Shown here: positions 9,151 to 17,400 of the stretch, one piece after another
How the letters are laid out: each line of letters starts with the position of its first letter
Position numbering within the stretch: the first letter of the stretch is position 1
From: Tychonema sp. LEGE 06208
Lineage (GTDB): Bacteria; Cyanobacteriota; Cyanobacteriia; Cyanobacteriales; Microcoleaceae
Direction of reading: 5' to 3'
Length of the DNA stretch: 32,464 nt
NCBI RefSeq assembly: GCF_015207505.1
Contig: NZ_JADEWT010000076.1
Location: 1 to 32,464 of the forward strand
Translations under genes and position numbers: made by a program
The notes under the pieces: model-generated
What the model was told of the DNA's origin: nothing
The model's input: only the letters and a program-made list of their open reading frames with translations
The model's database searches: none

Positions 9151-9191
9151 TATTTCCTTCTTCCTTCTTCCTTCTTACTTCTTACTTCTTC
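9151..9191. repeat. TTCCTTC/TTACTTC heptamer array
   Basis: Polypyrimidine heptamers: about three TTCCTTC units followed by two TTACTTC units. It lies between the two opposite-polarity arrays of the peptidase/ATPase spacer. Confidence 0.85.
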
Positions 9192-9242
9192 CTAATTGAG
9201 TGATGAATGATAACCTTCGCGAGCGTGGACAGCACTGATGAC

Positions 9243-9367
9243 TAATAACCAATAACCAATAACCAATAACCAATAACCAATAACCAATAACCAATAACCA
9301 ATAACCAATAACCAATAACCAATAACCAATGACCAATAACTAATAACTAATAACCAATAACCAATAA
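9243..9367. repeat. CCAATAA heptamer array upstream of the ABC-class ATPase gene
   Basis: About seventeen heptamers, mostly TAACCAA, with TGACCAA and TAACTAA variants near the 3' end. TAA recurs every 7 bases on the plus strand, while the minus strand (TTATTGG) has no stop codons. It ends 10 bases before the ATPase start codon, so the 5' leader of that mRNA may be made of this repeat. Confidence 0.95.
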
Positions 9368-9377
9368 CTTTTTCTTA

Positions 9378-11117
9378 ATGACTAACAAAGAAAGCTTAAA
9401 ACGGCATTTACTGCAACTAGACAATCGAGGTTACAAAGCTTACAAAGAGATTCAAGGTAGCTATAACTTTGATGAATTTACATTGATTATTGATTACGTA
9501 CAGGGAGATCCCTTTGCCTCTCCCAGTAAATTTAGAGTCATAGTTCCACCAGAAATTGCTCGAATTCCCCACGAACTTTTTAAATCCCGCAGTCGAGAAA
9601 TAGCCCTGCGAGATTACCTAACTCGCCAGTTTGACAAAGCCACATACAGCAATAGCAGCAAGCGCGGCACTGGCAAAAGCGGTTTGATTGCAGTGACTCG
9701 CTTCGGACAAGAAGTTTTAGAACGAACTGCCGCATTTATTATTTCCTCAACAGCATCAGATATCGCAGATTTAGGAGGAGTTGAACAGCGATTTGTTGTG
9801 GGACTTCCCGCAGGCGGACGCAGTATTTTAGGGCAACAAGCTGCTGAAATGCTGTGCGAAGATATCCCGCGAATTGTCAGCCAATCTCTGAAATATTCTA
9901 GCTTAAATGCAGCGGAATGTCGCCGTCACGTTGAAACCGTAGAAGATGCTGACTGGCTGCGGCAGCAGTTAGCTGAAAAACAATTAGTTGGGTTTGTTGC
10001 TGATGGTTCTATTTTGCCCCGCCGCAGCGGTGTTGACAATCGCCCTTTGTTAAATGATGCTGTGGCTTTTGTGTCGCCGCCTTCGTTAAAAGTTGAGTTT
10101 AATTGTCCGAATCGCGGTGAGATTTCCGGTATGGGTATTCCGGCTGGCATTACTTTGATTGTTGGCGGCGGCTATCACGGCAAATCAACTTTACTCAGGG
10201 CGATTGAGTTGGGAGTTTACAACCAAATTCCGGGAGATGGTAGGGAATTTGTTGTGGCAAATTCGGCGGCGGTTAAAATTAGGGCGGAAGATGGCAGAAG
10301 TGTTGCCGGAGTGGATATTTCTCCTTTTATTGCTGGCTTGCCGCAAGGTAGAGATACGGCACAATTTTATACTGAAAATGCGAGCGGCAGTACCTCGCAA
10401 GCTGCTAATATTATTGAGGCTTTGGAAGTGGGGAGAATGCCTGTTTTATTGGTGGATGAGGATAGGGCGGCGACTAATTTTATGATTCGCGATCGCAGAA
10501 TGCAAGAACTCGTCGCTAAGGATAAGGAACCGATTACGCCGTTTATCGATAAAGTTAAACAGTTGTATACAGATTGTGGTGTATCGACTATTTTAGTCAT
10601 GGGGGGAAGCGGCGATTATTTTGATGTGGCGGATACTGTGATTTCAATGGATAATTTTCAAGCATATAACGTGACGGAAAAAGCTAAAGAAATTGCTAAG
10701 AAATACTCTATTAGTCGCGCTGCTGAAGGGGGGGGAAGTTTTGGTGAGATTACTCAAAGAGTGCCGATTCCAGCTAGTTTAGACCCTAGTCGGGGACGGC
10801 GAGATGTGCGGGTGAAGGTGCGGAATGTTGATGAATTGGCTTTTGGAACTGAGGATGTTGATTTGGGTGCGATCGAGCAAATTGTGGACAGCGGACAGTT
10901 AAGGGCGATCGCTGCGACTATGGTTTATGCTAAGCAGCAATACATGGACGGGAAACGCACTTTGTCGGAAATCATTGATTTGGTGATGGCAGATATTGAT
11001 GGGCGCGGGATGGATATTTTATCTTCTTTTCCTGAAGGGGATTTTGCGATGTTTCGACGCTTTGAATTAGCGGCGGCAATTAATCGGCTTCGCAGTTTGT
11101 CTGTTGTTGCTAAGTAG
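9378..11117 (+). CDS. ABC-class ATPase of the PF09818 family (COG3044)
   Basis: Cytoplasmic ATPase of 579 residues with no membrane segment, so not a transporter. Residues 263-271 (GGGYHGKST) are the Walker A loop, and VLLVDEDRAATNF near 356 is the Walker B region. Downstream, ILVMGGSGDYFDVADTVI and a long C-terminal domain complete the PF09818 pattern. The N-terminal 230 residues carry the family's own domain (for example LLQLDNRGYKAYKEIQGSY at 11-29). The trypanosome relative MRB1590 is an RNA-binding protein of the editing machinery. A nucleic-acid role here would be inference only. ATG at 9378 is preceded by a poly-T stretch and the CCAATAA array, with no clear Shine-Dalgarno site. The next sequence downstream is transposon debris, so it is the last intact gene of this block. 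Confidence 0.93.
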   Translation: MTNKESLKRHLLQLDNRGYKAYKEIQGSYNFDEFTLIIDYVQGDPFASPSKFRVIVPPEIARIPHELFKSRSREIALRDYLTRQFDKATYSNSSKRGTGKSGLIAVTRFGQEVLERTAAFIISSTASDIADLGGVEQRFVVGLPAGGRSILGQQAAEMLCEDIPRIVSQSLKYSSLNAAECRRHVETVEDADWLRQQLAEKQLVGFVADGSILPRRSGVDNRPLLNDAVAFVSPPSLKVEFNCPNRGEISGMGIPAGITLIVGGGYHGKSTLLRAIELGVYNQIPGDGREFVVANSAAVKIRAEDGRSVAGVDISPFIAGLPQGRDTAQFYTENASGSTSQAANIIEALEVGRMPVLLVDEDRAATNFMIRDRRMQELVAKDKEPITPFIDKVKQLYTDCGVSTILVMGGSGDYFDVADTVISMDNFQAYNVTEKAKEIAKKYSISRAAEGGGSFGEITQRVPIPASLDPSRGRRDVRVKVRNVDELAFGTEDVDLGAIEQIVDSGQLRAIAATMVYAKQQYMDGKRTLSEIIDLVMADIDGRGMDILSSFPEGDFAMFRRFELAAAINRLRSLSVVAK

Positions 11118-11138
11118 ACTTGCTTAATATAAGTATTG

Positions 11139-11213
11139 TTGTCCTACTTTTGATATGCTTACAAAGGTGATTGCAAAAAATGCTACTTAAATATGATAGG
11201 TAATATAGGACAA
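11139..11213. repeat. 75-bp segment with 8-bp inverted ends
   Basis: TTGTCCTA at 11139-11146 is repeated in inverted form at 11206-11213. The interior is AT-rich with no ORF. It lies between the ATPase gene and the transposon debris, so it could be a tiny non-autonomous element or a chance pairing. No target duplication was found. Confidence 0.3.
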
Positions 11214-11286
11214 GCCACTGCGGTAGTGCCCTGAAGGAAAGGATCGAGATGATCGAACAAAACCGACTTCAAAGAAAAGTAGATAT

Positions 11287-11471
11287 CTAGAGTGGTAAAC
11301 TAGCATTATAATGATGCACAAAACGCCAAATAGAAGCAATATAATTTTCCAATTTCTTAGAGAAGAATAAGCTTTTTCTCACCAAGCTAGATACTCGTTG
11401 TCGAATGGTGCAATTGAAGCGCTCGATATAGCTCGTGGAACCACTATCTTTGTCTACACTATGATGACGTT
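11287..11471 (-). pseudogene. C-terminal remnant of an IS1-type transposase
   Basis: About 60 codons in minus orientation. GSTSYIERFNCTIRQRVSSL followed by VRKSLFFSKKLEN and HHYN match the end of IS1 InsB-type transposases, which carry the terminal IERHN...RKSLSFSK pattern. The frame ends at its own TAG (11287-11289). The catalytic DDE aspartates and the whole N-terminal half are absent. The upstream side is cut at 11473 by the IS630-type element. Removing that element continues this frame into the zinc-ribbon gene at 12846. No IS1 terminal repeat was recognised downstream. Confidence 0.8.
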
Positions 11472-11473
11472 TA

Positions 11474-12644
11474 AGTAGGTCGGCGCAAAAAAACTGAACT
11501 ATGTTCAAATAAGTAAAGAAAGAGAATACATCTACCTACTTAACTCAATATATGGCCGCTAGATTAAGGGTATTCCTGACTCAACAACAAGACAACACTC
11601 TATTAGAACTGAGAATTGCGGAGGTTCCACAAAAAGTCAAAGATAGAGCAGAAGTAATTAGATTAAATGCACATGGCTGGTACGTTGAAAAAATAGCTGC
11701 TCATTTTAAGTGGACTCCACAAATAGTGAGAGAAGTTTTACATAAATGGTCGCATCTAGGCAGGGAAGGGCTTTGGGAATCGCCTGGTCGAGGGGCAAAA
11801 CCCAAGTGGAAAGAGTCAGATATAGAGTTTTGAAAAGAATGCCTCAAAAACGAACCACGTACATATAACAGTCTTCAGTTAGTCCCGAAATTAGAAAAAG
11901 AACGTTCTGTTCAACTAAGTACCGACCGATTAAGACGGATACTAAAAAAAGGTTGATTTGGAAACGTTAGAGAAAAAGTCAGAACGGAAAACAAGACCCC
12001 ATAGTACAAGAAACTAAGCAATCCGACTTAGATATGTTGTAATTAGAGGCAGGGACGGGAGGAATTGACTTAAAGTATTTAGATGAATCAGGGTACGAGT
12101 GCGTGGAGTGAACCTGGTTATACTTATTACCCAATCGGTGAGCAAAAACGGTTGGAACAAACTTTCGCGGCGTGGTCGCAGACTAAGTATTGTCGGACTT
12201 ATTCAACCCTTAATCAGTTTTGTTTACGGTAAGCGTAATTGGGGGTGTTGATCGAAAGCTTATATCAAAATGATGGAACGAGAAGCCCAGGAAGCTGCGG
12301 AGATTGGACGACTGAGAGTAATCGTACAAGACAACGGCCTTGGGCACCGATGCAAAGAAGTCCAAGAGTTATGGCCGCCTTGGGAAAATCAAGCCCTATA
12401 TATCTTTTTTTGCCCAAGTACTGTTCAGAAATGAACCCCATTGAATTGGAGTGCAACACATTAAAAAATATGAATTAGCTGCGACATTTGTTTGATAATG
12501 AGTTAGAGCTTGCCTAGGCCGTAATTCATGGAGTAGAAGTTAGACGACAAAGGGGAAACTACACTACACCAAGTCTTAAGTTTAACTCCAATTAGGTAAC
12601 TTAATGTTTTATTATATAGATAGGTTTTTTCCAGACTACCTACT
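11474..12644 (+). mobile_element. Degenerate IS630-family insertion sequence
   Basis: 1171 bp. The ends are imperfect inverted repeats. AGTAGGT at 11474-11480 faces ACCTACT at 12638-12644, and about 18 of 26 terminal positions (counting the TA) match, including the A-rich stretch that follows. TA at 11472-11473 and TA at 12645-12646 are the expected IS630/Tc1-type target duplication. Length and contents suit the family. The transposase inside is heavily mutated, so the element cannot move by itself. It is nested in an older IS1 remnant joined to a zinc-ribbon gene. Confidence 0.85.
11552..12594 (+). pseudogene. IS630-family transposase, inactivated
   Basis: The first 93 codons (11552-11833) are intact and encode the N-terminal winged helix-turn-helix half (RVFLTQQQDNTLLELRIAEV, then VIRLNAHGWYVEKIAAHF and GLWESPGRGAKPKW). 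After a TGA at 11831 the rest is recognisable only in pieces, with several stops and frameshifts: PRTYNSLQLVPKLEKERSVQ near 11860, TDRLRRILKK near 11922, YLDESG-like sequence near 12080, YTYYPIGEQKRLEQT near 12120, and FLPKYCSEMNPIELE near 12408 (carrying the last catalytic Glu). NYTTPSLKFNSN near 12558 ends it. Some catalytic motifs survive as fossils, but no full-length product is possible. Confidence 0.88.
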
Positions 12645-12846
12645 TACATTCTAAAATTTTCTCATCGATTGTGACACTGTTATCGCGCCCAAAAGTATTT
12701 AATTCCTCATTTTTTTTGATATTTGAGGTATATTTTACTTCATAAAAGACAGGCATAGTGGCCCAACAGCGGTTACAAAACCAACAAATTTTATTGTTTT
12801 CAATGTGCTGCATTAATGGATAACAACAACAAGGACATTCGTGCAT
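12640..12846 (-). CDS. Small zinc-ribbon protein, 3' end replaced by IS630 insertion
   Basis: 68 residues. The N-terminus has MHECPCCCYPLMQHI then ICWFCNRCW, a CxC(C)...CxxC arrangement typical of small cyanobacterial zinc-ribbon proteins of unknown role. ATG at 12846 has AGAGG about 10 bases upstream. The last codons run into the IS630 end, and the TAG stop is supplied by the element's terminal AGTAGGT. The C-terminal half (residues 38-68) is polar and unlike a folded domain. Twenty-two bases upstream lies the end of another broken minus-strand gene, so the two may once have been an operon. It may still be expressed as a truncated or altered product. A non-functional remnant is equally possible. 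Confidence 0.6.
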   Translation of the reverse strand: MHECPCCCYPLMQHIENNKICWFCNRCWATMPVFYEVKYTSNIKKNEELNTFGRDNSVTIDEKILECK

Positions 12847-12868
12847 TATCGTTTACCTCTATAACAAA

Positions 12869-13376
12869 TTACGGAAAAACAATTTTAGGAGCTGCTCTAT
12901 TTCCCAGATAAAGATGAGTCGCACAGCGCAGCACAATTTCAGAATATAGAATCTTCTGGATGTCCTAACTTGGCGCAGGCTTTGCAGTGAATTTGTAAGC
13001 CGCGATTTCTCCTTCCAGGCTGAAATCACTACCTATCAAATAGCGATCCCAATCGTACATTCCCTGAAAAATTAATCCATATATCGGATTGGGATAAACA
13101 GCAGAATCGTAACTGTCAGCGGATACCCAAAGCTGCCCTCGTTGAATATCGGCAAACATCTCTTGGGCGTTTTCATAACGCGCATAATTTGAAAATTGCA
13201 GATTTAAAGGCAATTGATGGAACTCATCCATCAGCCAATCACAGAGTTGGACGATGGTTTTCAGCAATCTCGGCTGGTTTGGCTTTCAGGTAGAGTTGCG
13301 CGAGGGTTTCTACTTGTTTAGATGCGGTTATCTTTGCTTTTTTGATAGCCCTATCATTACCCTCATAACCTGAGAA
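12869..13376 (-). pseudogene. Broken gene of unknown family (one frameshift, one in-frame stop)
   Basis: The longest open piece (12965-13267, about 100 codons) has only a TTG start. It contains LLKTIVQLCDWLMDEFHQLP, MFADIQRGQLWVSADSYDSA, PIYGLIFQGMYDWDRYLIG and GEIAAYKF. Beyond its TAG (12965-12967) the same frame continues 31 codons to TAA at 12869 with protein-like sequence (IQKILYSEIVLRCATHLYLG). Upstream, a different frame (about 13264-13376) reads YEGNDRAIKKAKITASKQVE and TLAQLYLKAKPAEIAE before a frame change. Joined, these give about 168 residues with even composition, which looks like one gene with a frameshift near 13265 and an amber stop. I do not recognise the family and see no catalytic motif. 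It is soluble and has no membrane segment. Confidence 0.6.
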
Positions 13377-13410
13377 TTACTTTTAGTCTGACAGTTTTTA
13401 TTAGCAATTT

Positions 13411-13428
13411 CTATGAGCTAGCTCATAG
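13411..13428. repeat. 18-bp perfect palindrome
   Basis: CTATGAGCTAGCTCATAG is its own reverse complement. It lies about 40 bp upstream, on the minus strand, of the open part of the broken gene ending at 12869. It could be a regulator site for that gene or a chance palindrome. Confidence 0.6.
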
Positions 13429-13551
13429 TTATCAGAAAAAAAGATAAATTGGACAATCAAAAGCCAAGGCTGCTAGGGGTGATTTAACGGGAACATCTGG
13501 TATTTTATTATAGTGCTGTCGCGAACTCGCTACTACAAATAAGTAAGGTTC

Positions 13552-13614
13552 GTAGCGCGGAATTAAGTCTGCAACTAAGGTTTTAAGTGGACTAAAGTCC
13601 GCACTACAAACGGT
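13552..13614. repeat. GTAGTGCGG...CCGCACTACAAAC dispersed repeat copy
   Basis: The left end reads GTAGCGCGGAATTAAGTCTG and the right end GGACTAAAGTCCGCACTACA. The tail ACGGTTTTTGTGAGGGTAAT matches the tail of the copy at 23543-23616 (ACCGTTATTCTTAGGGTAAT). Other relatives are at 24282-24333 and 28297-28325. Confidence 0.75.
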
Positions 13615-13731
13615 TTTTGTGAGGGTAATCGATCGCGATATTAGACGTTATGCAATATAGACTGTACGCGATAGTTCTAGCGACTGGGCATTACCTATTG
13701 GTGTCAAAGAATACTTGGGGGGCTGACTGGA

Positions 13732-13752
13732 AAGCCTGCAAAAAGCAGGCTT
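13732..13752. terminator. Hairpin downstream of the 13786-14151 gene
   Basis: AAGCCTGC (13732-13739) pairs with GCAGGCTT (13745-13752) across an A5 loop. On the minus strand it follows the unknown gene's stop by about 35 bases and could act as its terminator, but only two T residues follow. It is equally placed to lie in the 5' leader of the small plus-strand frame at 13772. Confidence 0.4.
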
Positions 13753-13771
13753 CTTAGGAGAGGACTATCAT

Positions 13772-13867
13772 ATGTATGGCAGCTATCAGCCTGTGGTTAT
13801 ACCGATTGTTTCCGGCGATATAACTAGCTTTCCAGTTATATCCATAGTTGCACATTTCAACACTTGA
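13772..13867 (+). CDS. Possible 31-residue small protein
   Basis: ATG at 13772 has GGAGAGG 8-10 bases upstream, one of the best ribosome-site matches in the window. The product (MYGSYQPVVIPIVSGDITSF, then PVISIVAHFNT) is hydrophobic with no clear membrane helix. It overlaps the 3' end of the 13786-14151 gene antisense. No homologue is recognised. The frame may be a by-product of the other strand, so it is offered as a candidate only. Confidence 0.25.
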   Translation: MYGSYQPVVIPIVSGDITSFPVISIVAHFNT

Positions 13868-14151
13868 TTAAAAGCTAATCCCCGAATTTTTAGCTCCCAC
13901 CGAATGCCTTTTGCTTTCATTCTCTTGGCTTTTCGCATATCGACATCGGCAGCTTTTTGATGCAGCAGCAAATATTTCATTGCTGCTGTAGCTTCAACTT
14001 TTGTGGCAAATGCAATGTAGGTAATATATCCGCCGTCCCAGTGGTTGGCGTTGCGGATGCTGCTGATAGTCGCGACTCTCGGACTAAACTGGTTCCAGTA
14101 AAAGTCACTGTAGCCGATCGACTGTGTTTTTACTTGGAGTTTGTTTGCCAT
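13786..14151 (-). CDS. Small conserved-looking protein of unknown function
   Basis: 121 residues, basic, no signal peptide or membrane segment. ATG at 14151 is preceded by AGGAG at a good distance (TAGGAGTTAAGTCAAATG), which fixes the start. The middle has a Trp/Gly/Tyr-rich patch (NANHWDGGYITYIAF) and a Lys/Arg-rich stretch (MRKAKRMKAKGIRWELKIRG), which could suit nucleic-acid contact, but that is only a composition argument. It ends in a Thr/Ile-rich tail. I do not recognise the family. It lies downstream of the TamB-like gene on the same strand but is separated from it by 250 bp of inverted heptamer arrays, so co-transcription is doubtful. Confidence 0.7.
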   Translation of the reverse strand: MANKLQVKTQSIGYSDFYWNQFSPRVATISSIRNANHWDGGYITYIAFATKVEATAAMKYLLLHQKAADVDMRKAKRMKAKGIRWELKIRGLAFNQVLKCATMDITGKLVISPETIGITTG

Positions 14152-14229
14152 TTGACTTAACTCCTATAATCTTTGGTGCGGGATTGGCAGGATTAATTTG
14201 CTGCTGTTACTATTATAGCAAATTATTCA

Positions 14230-14407
14230 CAAATGGGAATGGGGAATGGGGAATTGGTCATTGGTCATTGGTCATTGGTCATTGGTCATTGGTCATTGGT
14301 CATTGCTAGCAAATAACTGATGACTAATCACTAATCGCTAATCACCAATAACTAATCGCTAATAACTAATCACTAATAACCACTAACCAATAGCTAATAA
14401 CCAATAA
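14230..14407. repeat. Opposed TTGGTCA and CTAATAA/CCAATAA heptamer arrays after the TamB-like gene
   Basis: 14252-14305 is about seven copies of TTGGTCA. 14311-14407 is a mixed array (ACTAATC, GCTAATC, ACCAATA, ACTAATA) of the opposite polarity. In the TamB sense direction the transcript meets TTATTGG-like units right after the stop codon and CCAATGA units later, so the halves could fold back imperfectly. Confidence 0.9.
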
Positions 14408-17400
14408 CTAAAACCTCAATTCGTATTCAGCGGTGGCGCGATTGTCTCCTTGAAAATTAGTTGAACCTCTGAGCAAAATCTTGTCGCTCAATCGATAGCG
14501 CAAATTAAATTCTGTCGGCTGATTTGCTGACAAAACTCGAATGATTGATGCCGAAAGATTGCGCGTGATATCGGCCCCAACTTCTAAACCTATGCCGAGG
14601 GAACCGGCACCGGAAGCGCCCCCAGAACTGGAACTGGCTGTTTCTCCTTGGTTGCCTCGAATTCTAGTCGGAAATAACCGAAATTCCGTCAATCCTGTGG
14701 CGTTGGTAATCACGGATTGCAGGTTGTTTAATAAACCCGCACCGGCTAGATTTGCGATCGCCAGTGTACTGTCTCCCTGTCCCAATGTCTGCACGAAACT
14801 GCCGCCTAACAGCGCTACAATCTCTGTTTCCGATCGACTTGGAGAACTCCTCAACTCCAGATTTTCGGCTAACTGAGAAGCCCTTCCCTGCACTAACGCT
14901 TGAATTCGGACACTCCGCACGCTGCCGAAACTTGTCGGTTCGTCGGCTATTTCAGAGGCGACAGAAGTTCCCGGAGTGCGGAAGCGCGTTACTTCCTGTA
15001 CCGAAGTTGCTAACCTCACATCCAGCGTCGGATCGAGTCCTTGTCCCGCTATAAAGGTAGCAGTTTGCGGGTATCCCTTATCAAGCTTAAACTGCGTTGT
15101 AAACAAATTCACCGCCCCCGAAGTCAACCGAATCGTACCCTCCGGGCGAATATCGTCTAAAGTTCCATTCACCGTCAAACCCCCAGTCGCCTGGAAACTC
15201 AATATCGGCGGACTCGTTACCCGCACTCCCCGGCCCAACTTCAGTTGCAAATCCCTGAACACCACATCAAAGGAAGGGGAAGAAGAAGCCGAAGCCGTGG
15301 AAGGAGAATCGGAAGGCGAAGGAGGGGCCGCAGGAGAAGACGGGGAATCGGAAGGGGAAGCTTGTGTCGCAGGAGAAGAGGGGGAATCGGAAGGCGAAGA
15401 AACTAACTGAGTTGCACCGCCGCCCGCACTTGGGAGAAATACTTCGCCGTCGTAGAGTTCAATGTTACCGCTCAAGCGCGGCCGAAAAGCCGTGCCCCTG
15501 GCTTGGACTTGACCGACTGCGCCACCGCGATACAACCCTCTGAGATTCAAGGCCAGCTTGTCGAGATTGACAGCCAAAGGATTCTCTGCATCGACATCGC
15601 CCTTGGTAAAGGGCACGGACAGGGGAATCACGCCCTGCGCCACAACTTCTCCCTGACTCAACTGTCCCCGAACTCCTTCTACCCGAATTCGATCGCCCTC
15701 AAAGCGCACCGTCCCAGTCAGCCCTGTTAGCGGTTCTGGGAAAGCCCTCGCCCGGACGGTAGCATTTTCAAAATTTGCAATTCCTTCCGCTACAGGCTCT
15801 TGCAGCGTCCCTCCGACACGAATTTGCACCTGTCCCTTGCCGCTGACCCAAGCAACTTGGGGAGTCAAGACATTAATAATTGCCAATCCTTCATTTTTCA
15901 AATTCGCCCTCAAATCAATTTGATTGCTGTCAGGTTTTACAGCAGCAAAGGGCAACTCAAAAGGCAAACTTCCCTGAACCTCAATCGGTTCGACTTGAGT
16001 CACCAAAGCGCTGCCACCAAAATTGAGGCGGGCGTTGCTGTAACTAAAACTGCCGTCGGCTTGTTTAATCGGTTCTCCGTTGAGCGTACCGTCAACCAAA
16101 CTCAATTCTCCGGTGGCCTGCGGATTTTCCAAACTGCCGGCCAAGTTCGCCCGCAAATTCAAATTTCCGGTGACATCGACAAAGGGCAATTCTACCAGTT
16201 CGGCTAACTTTTCCACCGGCACATTTTCGATTCGCAACTGCCCGGATTGAGCTTTTTGACTTAGTTGTCCCGAAAAGCCGATCGTACTTTTGCCCGATCG
16301 AATTTCCAGAGGTAAAATAGTTAAAACCCCGTCCTGAAAACCACCCTCAATGCTGAACTTTTCAGCGACATATTGGCCCCACTGCCAATTATCGCCCTCA
16401 ACATTAAATTTAGCTTGCACACCGGTTCGCAAAGAACCCGCGACAGCAATTTCCCCGCCAAAAGTCCCCTGCAATTGAGATAGCGGCGGCAATTTTTGCG
16501 ATTGGGCCATCACCTCCTGCCGCTGCTGCAAAAGCACTTCAATTTCTGCCAAACGGCGCAACTGTTCGATTAACGGGGCTTCCGGTTCTCCGACTGCGAC
16601 AGTTTGCACGTCGGCGGCGTTAGCGTAAACGGGAGGTTTGAGGCCTCTGGCTAAATCGCCTAAATTGAAATATTGTAAAGCGACTAAAATCTGCTGCAAG
16701 TTGCCCTGCTTGATGTTAACTTTCCCGGCAAATTCCGGGTTTGCGCCGGTTTTCACATTGCCGGAAATTAAGTATTCACCCGTACCTTGGCGGAAGATGC
16801 CGTTTGTCAGAGTGGCGCTGCCTCCTTCATAGCTAAATTCGGCTTGAAAACTATCACCTTTAATGTAGCCGATCGCCGGTTGGGCGATCGCAATTTGTCC
16901 ATTTGCTTGCAAAGTCTGCGGATTTAACGGCATCTTCCAGCCCGGTACATTCACCTGTCCAGAAACCGTACCAGTTATCGGCCCCAAACCGGCATCTTTA
17001 CCGGGCGACAGATTCAAAGCAGCGAGGGGAAAATCGCTTAAATTCACTCGCAAAGTTTCTCCCTCAGTTTCGCCGCGGGCTACAGATTCCCCGCGTTTAA
17101 CTAAGAAAGAAGTCGGCAGAAAAGATGAATTTAAAGCTAATTCAATTTTGTCGCTTGCGCCGGCCAAACGCAAGTTTACACTTTTATCGGAATTCGCACT
17201 CACAATCCCCGCCAGTACAGGATCGAATTCAACTTGATTTACTGCCAAATTCCGCACTTCCACATCGCCAACCAAGCTGAGGGCGGAGAGATTTCCGGTG
17301 AGGCGGCCCGTGAAATCGACATTGCCGCGAACAGGCTGATTTGTTTCTGAAGAATTGTTGACATTCCCTGCTTTCAAAAATGCCAACTGTTCTGTTGGTA

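Larger units (their letters stand above)
13377..13785. other. Intergenic stretch with palindrome, dispersed repeat and hairpin
   Basis: About 410 bp without a conserved gene. It holds an 18-bp perfect palindrome at 13411-13428, a copy of the GTAGTGCGG...CCGCACTAC repeat at 13552-13614, and a hairpin at 13732-13752. Next comes a strong AGGAGAGG ribosome-site-like motif leading into a 31-codon reading frame at 13772. Confidence 0.6.
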
